Origin: Pseudomonas sp. Seg1
GTDB taxonomy: Bacteria > Pseudomonadota > Gammaproteobacteria > Pseudomonadales > Pseudomonadaceae
Direction: 5' to 3'
DNA: 64,000 nt
Assembly: GCF_018326005.1 (NCBI RefSeq)
Contig: NZ_AP021903.1
Location: 3,939,501 to 4,003,500 of the forward strand
Shown: piece by piece, positions 33,455-42,945 of the stretch
How the letters are laid out: every line of letters begins with the position of its first letter
How positions within the stretch are numbered: the stretch's first letter is position 1
Notes under the pieces: generated by a model
Told to the model about the DNA's origin: nothing
What the model saw: only the letters and a program-made list of their open reading frames with translations
Database searches by the model: none
Program-made: the position numbers and the translations under genes

Positions 33455-33973
33455 ATGAAACTGTTGTACGCAGGCTCGGCCCTGCTTTTGATCGCAGGTT
33501 GCGCGCCAATGCCGCAATACGAGCCCCCGGCCAACGGACCTCAAGCGCAGATTCGCAGTGAGATGGACGCATTGCTCAGCCGTCACAACTACATCGCCCT
33601 CAGCGCAGCGCCGACCATTGCCTGTAAGTACGGCAGATCAGTCCCGGTGACACCCGAGCGGCAATTATTTTCGGTCAGAGGGGGATATCCAACGGAGCAT
33701 CAGGGTTTTCGAGCCATTGAGGCCGGAAAGCCGATCCGCCTGGTGCTTGAGGGTGCGGCCACAGCGCAACGCAGGTGCTCGGTCGAATTTGTCACCGAGT
33801 TCAAGCCGGGCGCACGATATGTAGTCAAAGGTGGAATCAGCGATGGCCCGACTGTCATCAGTAGCTGCCAGATCAACATCGTTGATCTGGATACCGGAGC
33901 TCGACTGGTTCTGGCTGAGCAGACACCGGCCAACAACTGTGCTCTGGATCGGTTAAGCATGCCAACGCCCTGA
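33455..33973 (+). CDS. Putative lipoprotein, 172 aa
   Basis: The signal peptide ends in the lipobox LLLIAGC with the lipidated cysteine at residue 16. The mature part has a proline-rich linker (PMPQYEPPANGPQ) and then a compact beta-rich domain with four cysteines (ACKYG, RRCSVEF, SSCQINI, NNCALD) that may pair. No family recognised. The residue after Cys is Ala, so outer-membrane sorting is expected. It is monocistronic. Confidence 0.78.
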   Translation: MKLLYAGSALLLIAGCAPMPQYEPPANGPQAQIRSEMDALLSRHNYIALSAAPTIACKYGRSVPVTPERQLFSVRGGYPTEHQGFRAIEAGKPIRLVLEGAATAQRRCSVEFVTEFKPGARYVVKGGISDGPTVISSCQINIVDLDTGARLVLAEQTPANNCALDRLSMPTP

Positions 33974-34033
33974 GGGCGCTGTCATCGAATGCGCATGAAG
34001 CGGCCATCCGCCGCTTCTGGCATCGGTCAGTAA

Positions 34034-34582
34034 TCAGAAGTTGGCGGGCGTATTCGCACTAATAATCTCAGCCTCATCCGCTCCAATATTCCGAAACTTA
34101 TGCGGCAACGTCGTCGGAAAGTAATACCCATCCCCCGCATTCAAAACACTCACCGACCCATCCACGGTCAACTCAACCGTCCCACGCGTCACCAGCCCGC
34201 ACTCCTCACCTTCCGCATGCACAATCGGCTCTTCCCCGGAACTCGCACCCGGCGCGTATTGCTCGCGCAGCAAGCGCATCTGCCGGCTTGGCACTGAGGC
34301 GCCGATCAGCAGCAGACGCAGGCCATGGCGGCCGAGATCCGGCTGTTCGTTGGCGCGGAAGACGTATTGATGCTCGCGCGGCGGTTGGTCGAAGGTGAAG
34401 AAGTCGGCCAGGGACATCGGGATGCCTTCGAGCAGCTTTTTCAGGGAGCTGACCGAGGGACTGACGCGATTCTGTTCGATCAGGGAAATGGTGGCATTGG
34501 TCACGCCGCTACGCCGGGCCAGCTCGCGCTGGGAGAGTTTGTAGCTTTCGCGTACTAGTTTGAGTCGAGAACCCGTATCCAT
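34034..34582 (-). CDS. puuR: PuuR-type XRE/cupin regulator of polyamine catabolism
   Basis: A 182-aa repressor. The XRE helix-turn-helix is at 4-58 (RLKLVRESYKLSQRELARRS, TNATISLIEQNRVSPS). A C-terminal cupin covers about 105-180 with EGEECGLVTRGTVELTVDG and GDGYYFPTTLPHKFRN. PuuR represses the gamma-glutamylputrescine pathway in E. coli and is released by putrescine. It is upstream in position and on the same strand as nothing else: a 491-bp REP-rich gap separates it from puuB. Regulation of the operons at 35-45 kb is inferred. Confidence 0.9.
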   Translation of the reverse strand: MDTGSRLKLVRESYKLSQRELARRSGVTNATISLIEQNRVSPSVSSLKKLLEGIPMSLADFFTFDQPPREHQYVFRANEQPDLGRHGLRLLLIGASVPSRQMRLLREQYAPGASSGEEPIVHAEGEECGLVTRGTVELTVDGSVSVLNAGDGYYFPTTLPHKFRNIGADEAEIISANTPANF

Positions 34583-34770
34583 GACAGCCTTATGTGAGAA
34601 CGACTTAAGGGCGATGGGGGTGGGTGGCGGGTGACGCGCCGAGGGCGCGGATCACGTTGCTCCCGTGTCCCGGAACCGTGAAAGGCGGCTATTAAATCAC
34701 GTTTGCTGATGTTGCTCAGCAGGTTCGATGGACGGTGCGGCAAAAGTCCTTCTTGCCTTGGTAATACAGT

Positions 34771-35007
34771 GCCTGTGGGAGCGAGCCTGCTCGCGAAAGC
34801 GGTGCGTCAGGCGCCATGGATGTTGGCTGATATGACCTCTTCGCGAGCAGGCTCGCTTCCACAGTTGGATCTCTTTTGTGTCAGTTGGCTTTGTGGAGGT
34901 TGTCAGGCCGCCATCGCTGGCAAGCCAGACTCCCACAGGGTTGGTGGTGTTTCTGTTGGAGTGATGATGCCCTTGCTGGCCTCATCGCGAGCAGGCTCAC
35001 TCCTACA
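34771..35007. repeat. Cluster of REP elements of two subtypes
   Basis: An inverted pair with core GTGGGAGCGAGCCTGCTCGC lies at 34771-34864. A REP of the TGGCAAGCCAGACTCCCACA type is at 34911-34940, and a third half-element TCGCGAGCAGGCTCACTCCT at 34983-35007. The mixed subtypes show repeated insertion into the same puuR-puuB gap. Confidence 0.9.
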
Positions 35008-35073
35008 TTTTGATCTTTGGTGTATCAGGTAAAAAACCGGCGGGGTCTTGGGGGCCGCCGCCGGGGAGGTAAC

Positions 35074-36357
35074 CTAGATGCCGAAGCGGTCGCGCAGGGA
35101 GTAGTAGACGGCGCCAAGGGCTGTCAGCGGTGCGGAGAACGTGCGGCCGCCGATCATCGGCATGTGCGGCAGCGATGCGAACGCATCGAAACGTTCGGCG
35201 TCGCCGCGGATCATTTCCGAGATCAGTTTGCCGGCCAGGTGCGAGCAGGTGACGCCGTGGCCGCTGTAGCCTTGCATGTAGTAGGCGTTCTTTTCGATAC
35301 GGCCGAATTGCGGCATGCGTGACATGGTCAGCAGGAAGTTGCCGGTCCAGCGGTAGTCGATTTTGACGTCTTTGAGCTGCGGGAAAGTCTTGAGAATCTT
35401 CGGGCGGATCAGTTGTTCGATGTCGTCCGGTTCACGCGCACCGTAGACCACGCCGCCGCCGTACAGCAGGCGGTTGTCGGCAGTCAGACGGTAGTAGTCG
35501 AGCAGATAGTTGCAGTCTTCGACGCAGTAGTTGTTGGTGATCAGGCTGCGCGCCTGTTTTTCGGTCAACGGTTCGGTGACGACGATCTGCGAGCCGCACG
35601 GCATGCTTTTGGCGGTCACGCGGTTGTCCAGACCTTGCGGCAGGTAGGCGTTGCCGGCGATCAGCAGGTACTTGGCGCGCACTTGGCCTTTGGCGGTGCG
35701 TACGACGTTTGGCTCGCCGTATTTGATTTCCACGGCCGCCGATTGCTCGTAGATATTGCCGCCCAGACGCACAATGGCCGCCGCTTCACCGAGGGCCAGG
35801 TTCAACGGGTGAACGTGGCCGCCCTGCATGTCCAGCAAACCGCCGACGTAGGCATCGGAACCGACTTCACGACGGATGTCGGCCGCGTCGAGCATCTTCA
35901 GATTGCGGTTGCCGTAGCGTTCCCAGCTGCGCTTCTGCTCGGCCAGACCATTGAGTTGTTTTTTGTTCATCGCTGCGAAGATGCCGCCCGGGCGGTAATC
36001 GCATTTGATGTCGTAGTCCTTGATGCGCGAACGGATGATGTCGGCGCCTTCGAAGATCATGCTGCCGAGGATTTCCGCAGTCTTGTCGCCATAGCGTTCT
36101 TCGATCACATCGACGTCGCGACTGTAGGAGTTGACCAGTTGCCCGCCGTTGCGACCGCTGGCGCCGTAGCCGACTTTTGCCGCTTCCAGTACGGTCACCT
36201 TGTAGCCGGCTTCGGTCAGGAACAGCGCCGAGGACAGACCGGTGTAGCCGGCGCCGATGATGCAGACGTCGCACTCGACCGACTCTTCAAGAGTCGGGAA
36301 GTCGATGACTTCGTTGCGGGTGGCGGCGTAGTAGCTGTTGACGTGTTGTTGTTTCAT
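35074..36357 (-). CDS. puuB: Gamma-glutamylputrescine oxidase PuuB
   Basis: A 427-aa FAD enzyme oxidising gamma-glutamylputrescine to gamma-glutamyl-gamma-aminobutyraldehyde, with ammonia and hydrogen peroxide. The N-terminal Rossmann motif is CIIGAGYTGLSSALFLTEAG (about 32-51), followed by KVGYGASGRNGGQLVNSYSR. The C-terminus has MQGYSGHGVTCSHLAGKLIS. GGAG lies 10 bases before the ATG. The gene is the third in the minus-strand series puuA, puuC, puuB, 51 bp after puuC. It is a paralogue of 14866-16149, the same length. Confidence 0.92.
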   Translation of the reverse strand: MKQQHVNSYYAATRNEVIDFPTLEESVECDVCIIGAGYTGLSSALFLTEAGYKVTVLEAAKVGYGASGRNGGQLVNSYSRDVDVIEERYGDKTAEILGSMIFEGADIIRSRIKDYDIKCDYRPGGIFAAMNKKQLNGLAEQKRSWERYGNRNLKMLDAADIRREVGSDAYVGGLLDMQGGHVHPLNLALGEAAAIVRLGGNIYEQSAAVEIKYGEPNVVRTAKGQVRAKYLLIAGNAYLPQGLDNRVTAKSMPCGSQIVVTEPLTEKQARSLITNNYCVEDCNYLLDYYRLTADNRLLYGGGVVYGAREPDDIEQLIRPKILKTFPQLKDVKIDYRWTGNFLLTMSRMPQFGRIEKNAYYMQGYSGHGVTCSHLAGKLISEMIRGDAERFDAFASLPHMPMIGGRTFSAPLTALGAVYYSLRDRFGI

Positions 36358-36408
36358 TTTATTGTTCTCCGAGGGTCGCCGGTTAAAGCGACCACCGTTG
36401 TAAAAGAG

Positions 36409-37899
36409 TTAGAGCTTGATCCAGGTCGCTTTCAGCTCGGTGTACTTGTCGAACGCGTGCAGCGATTTGTCGCGACCGTTGCCCGACTGCTTGAAGCCAC
36501 CGAACGGCGCGGTCATGTCGCCGCCGTCGTACTGGTTGACCCAGACGCTACCGGCGCGCAGGCCCCGAGCGAAGGTGTGCGCCTTGCTCAGATTGCTGGT
36601 CCACACACCGGCGGCGAGGCCGAAGATGCTGTCGTTGGCGATCTGCAGCGCTTCTTCAGCGGTGTCGAAGGTGATCAGCGACAGCACCGGGCCGAAGATT
36701 TCTTCGCGGGCGATGGTCATCGCATTGGTCACGCCATCGAAGATCGCCGGCTGCACATAGAGGCCACCGGTTTCTTCGAGAGCGCGTTGGCCGCCAGCAA
36801 TCAGCTCGGCGCCCTCCTCACGTCCGATGCTGATGTAGCGCAGCACGTTGTCCAGTTGACGCTGATCGACCACGGCACCCACGGTGGTCGCCGGGTCCAG
36901 TGCGTGACCCGGCTTCCACGCTTGCAGTGCTTCCACCAGCAACGGGATGAACTGCTCGCGGATCGAACGCTCGACCAGCAGACGCGAACCGGCGGTGCAC
37001 ACTTCGCCCTGGTTGAAGGCGATGGCGCCGGCGGCGGCCTGGGCTGCTGCGCGCAAGTCCGGTGCGTCGGCAAACACCACGTTCGGGCTCTTGCCCCCCG
37101 CTTCGAGCCAGACGCGTTTCATGTTGCTTTGGCCGGCATAAATCATCAGCTGTTTGGCAATCGCCGTGGAGCCGGTGAAGGCCAGCACGTCGACGTCCAT
37201 GTGCAACGCCAACGCCTTGCCGACGGTGTGACCGAAGCCTGGCAGAACGTTGAACACGCCTTTTGGAATGCCGGCATCCAACGCCAACTGCGCGATGCGG
37301 ATGGCGGTCAGCGGCGACTTTTCCGAAGGTTTGAGAATGAACGAGTTGCCAGCTGCCAACGCTGGAGCGAATTTCCAGCTGGCCATGATCAACGGGAAGT
37401 TCCACGGCACGATGGCCGCGACGACACCGGAAGGCTCGCGAGTGACGAGGCCGAGTTGATCGTGCGGGGTGGCCGCCACTTCGTCGTAGATCTTGTCGAT
37501 GGCTTCGGCGCTCCAGCGAATCGCGTTGGCGGTCGCCGGGATGTCGATGCTCATCGAGTCGCTGATCGGTTTGCCCATGTCGAGGGTTTCCAGCAGCGCC
37601 AGTTCTTCCTGGTGCTGCAGGATCAGATCAGCGAAGCGGATCAGGATGCGTTTGCGCTCGGCCGGGGCTTTTTTCGCCCACACGCCGGACTCGAAAGACT
37701 GGCGCGCGACTTCCACGGCGAGGTTGGCGTCGGCTTCGTCGGTGCTGGCCACGGAGGCGAGGAAACGGCCGTCAACGGGGCTCAGGCATTCGAAGGTGTC
37801 GCCGCTGATCGCCGGGCGGTATTCGCCGTTGATAAAGGCGCGGGATTCGATTGTCAGGGACTGGAAGCGTTGTTCCCAGTCGTTGCGGGTTGTAGTCAT
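36409..37899 (-). CDS. puuC: Gamma-glutamyl-gamma-aminobutyraldehyde dehydrogenase PuuC
   Basis: A 496-aa NAD(P)-dependent aldehyde dehydrogenase producing gamma-glutamyl-GABA. WNFP (166-169) and FTGST (241-245) bind the cofactor. LEAGGK (265-270) contains the general base Glu266, and Cys301 in FNQGEVCTAGSR is the nucleophile. All family residues are intact. It lies between puuA and puuB; a REP doublet (37969-38064) separates it from puuA, which might reduce co-transcription. Confidence 0.92.
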   Translation of the reverse strand: MTTTRNDWEQRFQSLTIESRAFINGEYRPAISGDTFECLSPVDGRFLASVASTDEADANLAVEVARQSFESGVWAKKAPAERKRILIRFADLILQHQEELALLETLDMGKPISDSMSIDIPATANAIRWSAEAIDKIYDEVAATPHDQLGLVTREPSGVVAAIVPWNFPLIMASWKFAPALAAGNSFILKPSEKSPLTAIRIAQLALDAGIPKGVFNVLPGFGHTVGKALALHMDVDVLAFTGSTAIAKQLMIYAGQSNMKRVWLEAGGKSPNVVFADAPDLRAAAQAAAGAIAFNQGEVCTAGSRLLVERSIREQFIPLLVEALQAWKPGHALDPATTVGAVVDQRQLDNVLRYISIGREEGAELIAGGQRALEETGGLYVQPAIFDGVTNAMTIAREEIFGPVLSLITFDTAEEALQIANDSIFGLAAGVWTSNLSKAHTFARGLRAGSVWVNQYDGGDMTAPFGGFKQSGNGRDKSLHAFDKYTELKATWIKL

Positions 37900-37968
37900 T
37901 GTTGTGGCTCGACAAGGGGGAATTGGGTGATTGCCGAAATGCCGACAATCTTCACGACCTGACCAAAA

Positions 37969-38064
37969 CCCTGTGGGAGCGGGCTTGCCCGCGATAGCGG
38001 TGGGTCAGTCGCCTTCAATGCTGAAGGTGACGGCCTCATCGCGGGCAAGCCCGCTCCCACAGGG
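37969..38064. repeat. REP doublet of the GGGCTTGCCCGC subtype
   Basis: CCCTGTGGGAGCGGGCTTGC and its inverse GCAAGCCCGCTCCCACAGGG flank a 45-bp spacer between puuA and puuC. It may stabilise or attenuate the puuA transcript. Confidence 0.93.
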
Positions 38065-38098
38065 GTTGGTGGTGTGCATCAGGAATCGCTATAGGTCT

Positions 38099-39475
38099 TT
38101 AGACCGTATGCAGATACCAGTTGTACTCAAGGTCAGAGATCGAGTTCTCGAACTCGGCCAGCTCGCTTTCTTTACAAGCGACGAACACGTCGATGTACAG
38201 CGGGTCGATGTAGCGGGCCATGACTTCGCTGTCGTCCAGTTCGCGCAGTGCATCGCGCAGGTTGTTCGGCAGGCTTTGCTCGTTCTGCTCGTAACTGTTG
38301 CCTTCCACCGGGGCCCCCGGCTCGATCTGGTTGGTCAGACCGTGGTGAATACCGGCCAATACCGAAGCCATCAGCAAGTACGGGTTGGCGTCGGCACCGG
38401 CAACACGATGCTCGATGCGCACGGCGTCGGCTGAACCGGTCGGTACGCGTACCGCAACGGTGCGGTTGTCGATGCCCCAGCTCGGCGAGTTCGGTACATA
38501 GAACTGCGCGCCGAAGCGGCGGTACGAGTTGACGTTCGGGCACAGGAACGCCATTTGCGCAGGCAGGGTCTCCAGCACACCGCCGATCGCGTGTCGCAGC
38601 GCGGCGTTCTGCTCGGGATCCTCGCTGGAAAAGATGTTGTTGCCTTCTTTGTCCAGAATCGAAATGTGTACGTGCAAACCGTTGCCCGCCTGGCCCGGAT
38701 ACGGCTTGGCCATGAAGGTGGTATCCATCTCGTGGTCGTAGGCGATGTTCTTCACCAGACGCTTGAGCAGGACCGCGTAGTCGCACGCCTTGATCGGGTC
38801 AGAGACGTGATGCAGGTTGACTTCGAATTGCGCCGGGGCGCTTTCCTTGACGATGGCGTCAGCCGGGATGCCCTGCTCTTTCGCGCCTTCGAGGATGTCT
38901 TGCAGGCAGTCGACGTATTCGTCGAGGTCGTCGATTAGGTAAACCTGGGTCGATACCGGACGCTTGCCGGACACCGGCGAACGCGGCGACTGCGGACGGC
39001 CGTTCACGTTGTCCTGGTCAATCAGATAGAACTCGAGTTCGAACGCTGCGCAAATGGTCAGGCCGAGGTCGTCGAATTTACGCACGACGTTGGCCAGCAC
39101 TTCACGCGGGTCAGCGAAGAACGGCTCACCCTCGATTTCGTGCATGGTCATCAACAGTTGTGCGGTTGGGCGCTTCTGCCACGGCTCGATGCTCAGGGTG
39201 CCGGGGATCGGGTAGCAGATGCGGTCAGCGTCGCCGATGTCCAGACCCAGGCCGGTGCTTTCCACCGTGGAGCCATTGATGTCGAGGGCGAAAAGGGAGG
39301 CCGGCAGGTTGATGCCTTTCTCGTAAACCTTATGAAGACTGGTGCGCTCGATGCGCTTGCCGCGCACCACACCGTTCATATCCGCAATCAGAAGGTCGAC
39401 GTACAAAACCTCAGGATATTTCTTAAGGAATGCGTTTGCTTCGTTGAGTTGAACGGTACGCAGAGGGACCGACAT
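38099..39475 (-). CDS. puuA: Gamma-glutamylputrescine synthetase PuuA/SpuB
   Basis: A 458-aa glutamine-synthetase-family ligase joining glutamate to putrescine using ATP, the first step of the pathway. Landmarks are FELEFYLIDQDNVNG, KESAPAQFEVNLHHV, GNGLHVHISI, CPNVNSYRRFG and GADANPYLLMASV. AGGTG lies seven bases before the ATG. It is divergent from puuD across a 282-bp AT-rich control region. The other GS-like gene at 13351 is clearly diverged from it, so the two are likely to differ in amine specificity. Confidence 0.92.
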   Translation of the reverse strand: MSVPLRTVQLNEANAFLKKYPEVLYVDLLIADMNGVVRGKRIERTSLHKVYEKGINLPASLFALDINGSTVESTGLGLDIGDADRICYPIPGTLSIEPWQKRPTAQLLMTMHEIEGEPFFADPREVLANVVRKFDDLGLTICAAFELEFYLIDQDNVNGRPQSPRSPVSGKRPVSTQVYLIDDLDEYVDCLQDILEGAKEQGIPADAIVKESAPAQFEVNLHHVSDPIKACDYAVLLKRLVKNIAYDHEMDTTFMAKPYPGQAGNGLHVHISILDKEGNNIFSSEDPEQNAALRHAIGGVLETLPAQMAFLCPNVNSYRRFGAQFYVPNSPSWGIDNRTVAVRVPTGSADAVRIEHRVAGADANPYLLMASVLAGIHHGLTNQIEPGAPVEGNSYEQNEQSLPNNLRDALRELDDSEVMARYIDPLYIDVFVACKESELAEFENSISDLEYNWYLHTV

Positions 39476-39757
39476 GATGCACCTATTTAGCTGTTAATTA
39501 TTATGTTCACTGCTGTTTCGCCGAGCCAGTCAACCCGAACGGCAAAGTGAAGTCAATAGCGAACAGCTGGCCGCTCAGCCTTTATTTTTAGGGCCTTTTT
39601 TAACACTCTCGTGCCAACACAGGTGCCAGAGGCCCGGAAATCATGAAGATTTGATGAACGGCGTTTAGAATTTTTTACATGGCAGTTGTTAATTAAAATC
39701 AACGAGGCTAAGCTCCGGAAAAGCTCGTTCAAGTGTCAAACTTCGAGGTGAATAAAA
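39476..39757. promoter_or_regulatory. Divergent puuA/puuD control region
   Basis: This gap is visibly AT-rich compared with the surrounding genes. The motif TGTTAATTA occurs twice, at 39492-39500 (17 bp upstream of the puuA start) and 39687-39695 (63 bp upstream of puuD). These are candidate operators for PuuR or another polyamine regulator. The E. coli PuuR box was not found as an exact match. Promoter positions could not be fixed. Confidence 0.5.
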
Positions 39758-40519
39758 ATGGCATTCAAGCCATTGATCGGCGTTACTGCGTGCGTCAAAC
39801 AGATTGGCCTGCACCCCTATCACATCAGTGGCGACAAATACGTTCGCGCTGTCAGCGTTGCGGCGCTGGGGTTGCCAGTGGTCATTCCTTCCCTTGGCAA
39901 CCTGACTGAAATCGAGGACCTGCTCGGTCAACTCGACGGTCTGCTGCTGACCGGCTCGCCCTCGAATGTGGAACCCTTCCACTATCAAGGCCCGGCCAGC
40001 GCCCCCGGCACGGATCACGATCCGGCGCGGGATGCCACCACCCTTCCTTTATTGCGTGCAGCCATCGCGGCGGGCGTTCCGGTGCTCGGCATCTGCCGTG
40101 GTTTCCAGGAAATGAACGTGGCGTTCGGCGGCAGCCTGCATCAGAAAGTGCACGAGTTGCCGGGCATGCTCGATCACCGCGAAGCCGATAGTCCGGACGT
40201 GGCCGTGCAATACGCACCGGCTCACGCCGTGACCGTGCTGGATGGCGGCGTGTTCGAAGCGCTGGAGTTGCCGGGCGAGTTCCAGGTCAACTCGATCCAC
40301 AGTCAGGGCATCGACCGCCTCGGCCCCGGCCTGCGCGCCGAAGCGGTGGCGCCGGACGGTCTGATCGAGGCGATCTCGGTCGAGCACAGCCCGACGTTTG
40401 CCCTCGGCGTGCAATGGCACCCGGAATGGCAAGTGCTCGACAACCCGAACTACCTGCGAATTTTCCAGGCATTCGGCGAGGCTTGCCGGCAACGGGCGGC
40501 GCGACGCAACCAGCGCTGA
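39758..40519 (+). CDS. puuD: Gamma-glutamyl-GABA hydrolase PuuD/SpuA
   Basis: A 253-aa class I glutamine-amidotransferase-fold hydrolase that splits gamma-glutamyl-GABA into GABA and glutamate. The nucleophile is Cys113 in LGICRGFQEMNVAFGG, and the His221/Glu223 pair lies in GVQWHPEW. GAGGTG precedes the ATG. It starts the plus-strand half of the polyamine locus; a 372-bp gap with a REP doublet separates it from the ABC transporter genes. Confidence 0.93.
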   Translation: MAFKPLIGVTACVKQIGLHPYHISGDKYVRAVSVAALGLPVVIPSLGNLTEIEDLLGQLDGLLLTGSPSNVEPFHYQGPASAPGTDHDPARDATTLPLLRAAIAAGVPVLGICRGFQEMNVAFGGSLHQKVHELPGMLDHREADSPDVAVQYAPAHAVTVLDGGVFEALELPGEFQVNSIHSQGIDRLGPGLRAEAVAPDGLIEAISVEHSPTFALGVQWHPEWQVLDNPNYLRIFQAFGEACRQRAARRNQR

Positions 40520-40699
40520 TACAACCCGGGATTTCAAAACTGTTTACTGCCCCCACGGGGTCGGCGGTTGCGCGTGTGCGTATCCGTCATCCGTGAAAAC
40601 AACAAACCGTAATAACAACAAGTACGACCCAGGCAGCCAGGACGGCGGCGCCGACCAAGCCGGATCGGTATGAGCTGTACCCGTCAGATCAATGCAAAA

Positions 40700-40797
40700 C
40701 CCTGTGGGAGCTGGCTTGCCAGCGATGAGGCCATCACCTTCAACATAATGGGTGACTGACCCTCCGCCATCGCTGGCAAGCCAGCTCCCACAGGGGG
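40700..40797. repeat. REP doublet upstream of the polyamine ABC operon
   Basis: CCCTGTGGGAGCTGGCTTGC and its inverse flank a 45-bp spacer. The remaining 94 bp before the ATPase start contain the likely promoter, but no clear -35/-10 pair was recognised. Confidence 0.93.
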
Positions 40798-40891
40798 ATG
40801 TGATCCGACCGGGAATGCACTTACAGATCTGCAATCCACTCTTAAGCCAGGCCACGTTGGCCCGGCGACTGAAACCTGTTGGGAGTTTCAC

Positions 40892-42034
40892 ATGGCAAAC
40901 GCCTCCAGCACTTACAGGAAGGCACTTGAAGGTCATCAGCAACCGAAAAAGGTGTTGGTGAAAGTCGATCGTGTCACCAAGAAGTTCGACGAAACCACGG
41001 CAGTGGACGACGTGTCCCTGGAGATCCATCAGGGCGAAATCTTTGCCCTGCTTGGCGGCTCCGGTTCGGGCAAATCGACGCTGCTGCGCATGCTCGCCGG
41101 TTTCGAGCGGCCGACTGAAGGGCGGATTCTGCTCGACGGCGTGGACATCACCGACATGCCGCCGTACGAGCGGCCGATCAACATGATGTTCCAGTCCTAC
41201 GCGCTGTTCCCACACATGACCGTCGCGCAGAACATCGCCTTCGGCTTGAAACAGGACCGTTTGCCGGCCAGCGAAATCGACGCCCGCGTCGAAGAAATGC
41301 TGCGCCTGGTGCACATGACCCAATACGCCAAACGCAAGCCGCATCAACTCTCCGGCGGTCAGCGCCAGCGCGTCGCCCTCGCCCGCTCGCTGGCCAAGCG
41401 GCCGAAGCTGTTGCTGCTCGACGAGCCGATGGGCGCGCTGGATAAAAAGCTGCGTTCGCAGATGCAACTTGAGCTGGTAGAGATCATCGAGCGCGTCGGC
41501 GTGACCTGCGTGATGGTGACCCACGACCAGGAAGAGGCCATGACCATGGCCGAGCGCATTGCGATCATGCACCTGGGCTGGATCGCCCAGATCGGCAGCC
41601 CGGTCGACATTTATGAAGCCCCGGTCAGCCGCATGGTCTGCGAGTTCATCGGCAACGTGAACGCTTTCGACGGCACCGTGGTGGAAGACCTGGAAGGTCA
41701 CGCGATCATCCACAGCCCGGACTTGCAGCAGAAGATTTACGTCGGTCACGGCGTCAGCACTTCGGTGCAGGACAAGTCGATCACCTACGCGATCCGTCCG
41801 GAAAAAATGCTCGTCAGCACCATCAAACCGGAAGTCCGCTACAACTGGTCCGAAGGCAAGGTGCATGACATCGCTTACCTCGGCGGTCACTCGGTGTTCT
41901 ACGTCGAACTGCCCGGCGGCAAAATCGTCCAGTCGTTCATGGCCAACGCCGAACGCCGTGGTGCGCGTCCGACCTGGGACGACAAGGTTTACGTCTGGTG
42001 GGAAGACGACAGCGGCGTGGTACTGCGCTCATGA
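40892..42034 (+). CDS. Polyamine ABC transporter ATP-binding subunit (PotA/PotG type)
   Basis: A 380-aa cytoplasmic ATPase. Walker A is GGSGSGKST (55-63), the signature LSGGQ is at 153-157, and Walker B LLLLDEP ends with Asp177-Glu178. The C-terminal 130 residues form the TOBE regulatory domain of the PotA/PotG group. It energises uptake of putrescine or spermidine with the two permeases and binding protein that follow. Its stop overlaps the next start (ATGA at 42031-42034). Confidence 0.92.
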   Translation: MANASSTYRKALEGHQQPKKVLVKVDRVTKKFDETTAVDDVSLEIHQGEIFALLGGSGSGKSTLLRMLAGFERPTEGRILLDGVDITDMPPYERPINMMFQSYALFPHMTVAQNIAFGLKQDRLPASEIDARVEEMLRLVHMTQYAKRKPHQLSGGQRQRVALARSLAKRPKLLLLDEPMGALDKKLRSQMQLELVEIIERVGVTCVMVTHDQEEAMTMAERIAIMHLGWIAQIGSPVDIYEAPVSRMVCEFIGNVNAFDGTVVEDLEGHAIIHSPDLQQKIYVGHGVSTSVQDKSITYAIRPEKMLVSTIKPEVRYNWSEGKVHDIAYLGGHSVFYVELPGGKIVQSFMANAERRGARPTWDDKVYVWWEDDSGVVLRS

Positions 42035-42945
42035 GAACCTTCAATCAGCAATTCCTGCGCCTGGTGCCCAGCGGACGAAAACTGGTGATCGGCATTCCGT
42101 TCATCTGGCTGTTCCTGTTCTTCATGCTGCCGTTCTTTCTGGTGATGAAGATCAGCTTTTCGGAAGCCGCACTGTCGATCCCGCCGTACTCGGAGATCTA
42201 CACCTACGCCGAACAGAAATTCCAGCTGCTGCTGAACATCGGCAACTACAGCATGCTCGGCGAAGACGAGTTGTACCTGTCGGCGTACCTCGGTTCGCTG
42301 AAGGTCGCGGCACTGAGCACGATGATGTGCCTGCTGATCGGTTTCCCGATGGCCTACGCGATCACCAAAACCGGCAAGGAAACGCAAAACGTCCTGCTGC
42401 TGTTGATCATGATGCCGACCTGGACCGCAATCCTGATCCGCGTTTACGCGTGGATGGGCATCCTCAGCAACAACGGTCTGCTTAACGCATTTCTGATGTG
42501 GACGGGGCTGACCGATCACCCGATCGAGATCCTCAACACCAACACCGCCGTGTATATCGGCGTGGTTTATGCCTATCTGCCGTTCATGGTGTTGCCGCTG
42601 TACGCCAACCTCGTCAAACACGATGGCAGCCTGCTGGAAGCCGCGTCGGATCTGGGTTCGAGCAACTTCAACAACTTCTGGAAAATCACCGTGCCGCTGG
42701 CCAAGAACGGGATTATTGCAGGCGCAATGCTGGTGTTCATTCCGGTGGTAGGTGAGTTCGTGATTCCGGAACTGTTGGGCGGCCCGGAGACCCTGATGAT
42801 CGGTCGCGTGCTGTGGCAAGAGTTCTTCAATAACCGCGACTGGCCGGTGGCGTCTGCCCTGGCGGTGGTGATGCTGTTGATCCTGATTGTGCCGATTCTG
42901 CTGTTCAACCGCAGCCAGGCCAAAGAGATGGAGGCACGGGGATGA
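42031..42945 (+). CDS. Polyamine ABC transporter permease (PotB/PotH type)
   Basis: A 304-aa inner-membrane permease with six helices and the EAA loop EAASDLGSSNFNNFWKITVP about 100 residues from the C-terminus, which docks on the ATPase. It starts in the ATGA overlap with the ATPase gene and ends in a second ATGA overlap with the other permease, so the three are tightly coupled. Confidence 0.93.
   Translation: MRTFNQQFLRLVPSGRKLVIGIPFIWLFLFFMLPFFLVMKISFSEAALSIPPYSEIYTYAEQKFQLLLNIGNYSMLGEDELYLSAYLGSLKVAALSTMMCLLIGFPMAYAITKTGKETQNVLLLLIMMPTWTAILIRVYAWMGILSNNGLLNAFLMWTGLTDHPIEILNTNTAVYIGVVYAYLPFMVLPLYANLVKHDGSLLEAASDLGSSNFNNFWKITVPLAKNGIIAGAMLVFIPVVGEFVIPELLGGPETLMIGRVLWQEFFNNRDWPVASALAVVMLLILIVPILLFNRSQAKEMEARG

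Noticed and set aside
35413..37962. 849-codon open frame on the plus strand
   Set aside because: It lies opposite puuB and puuC, whose motifs are complete; its composition (Val/Gly/Asp/Arg/His-rich) is that of an antisense shadow in high-GC DNA.
39476..39757. Exact E. coli PuuR box
   Set aside because: Only partial matches exist; reported instead as an unassigned repeated motif.
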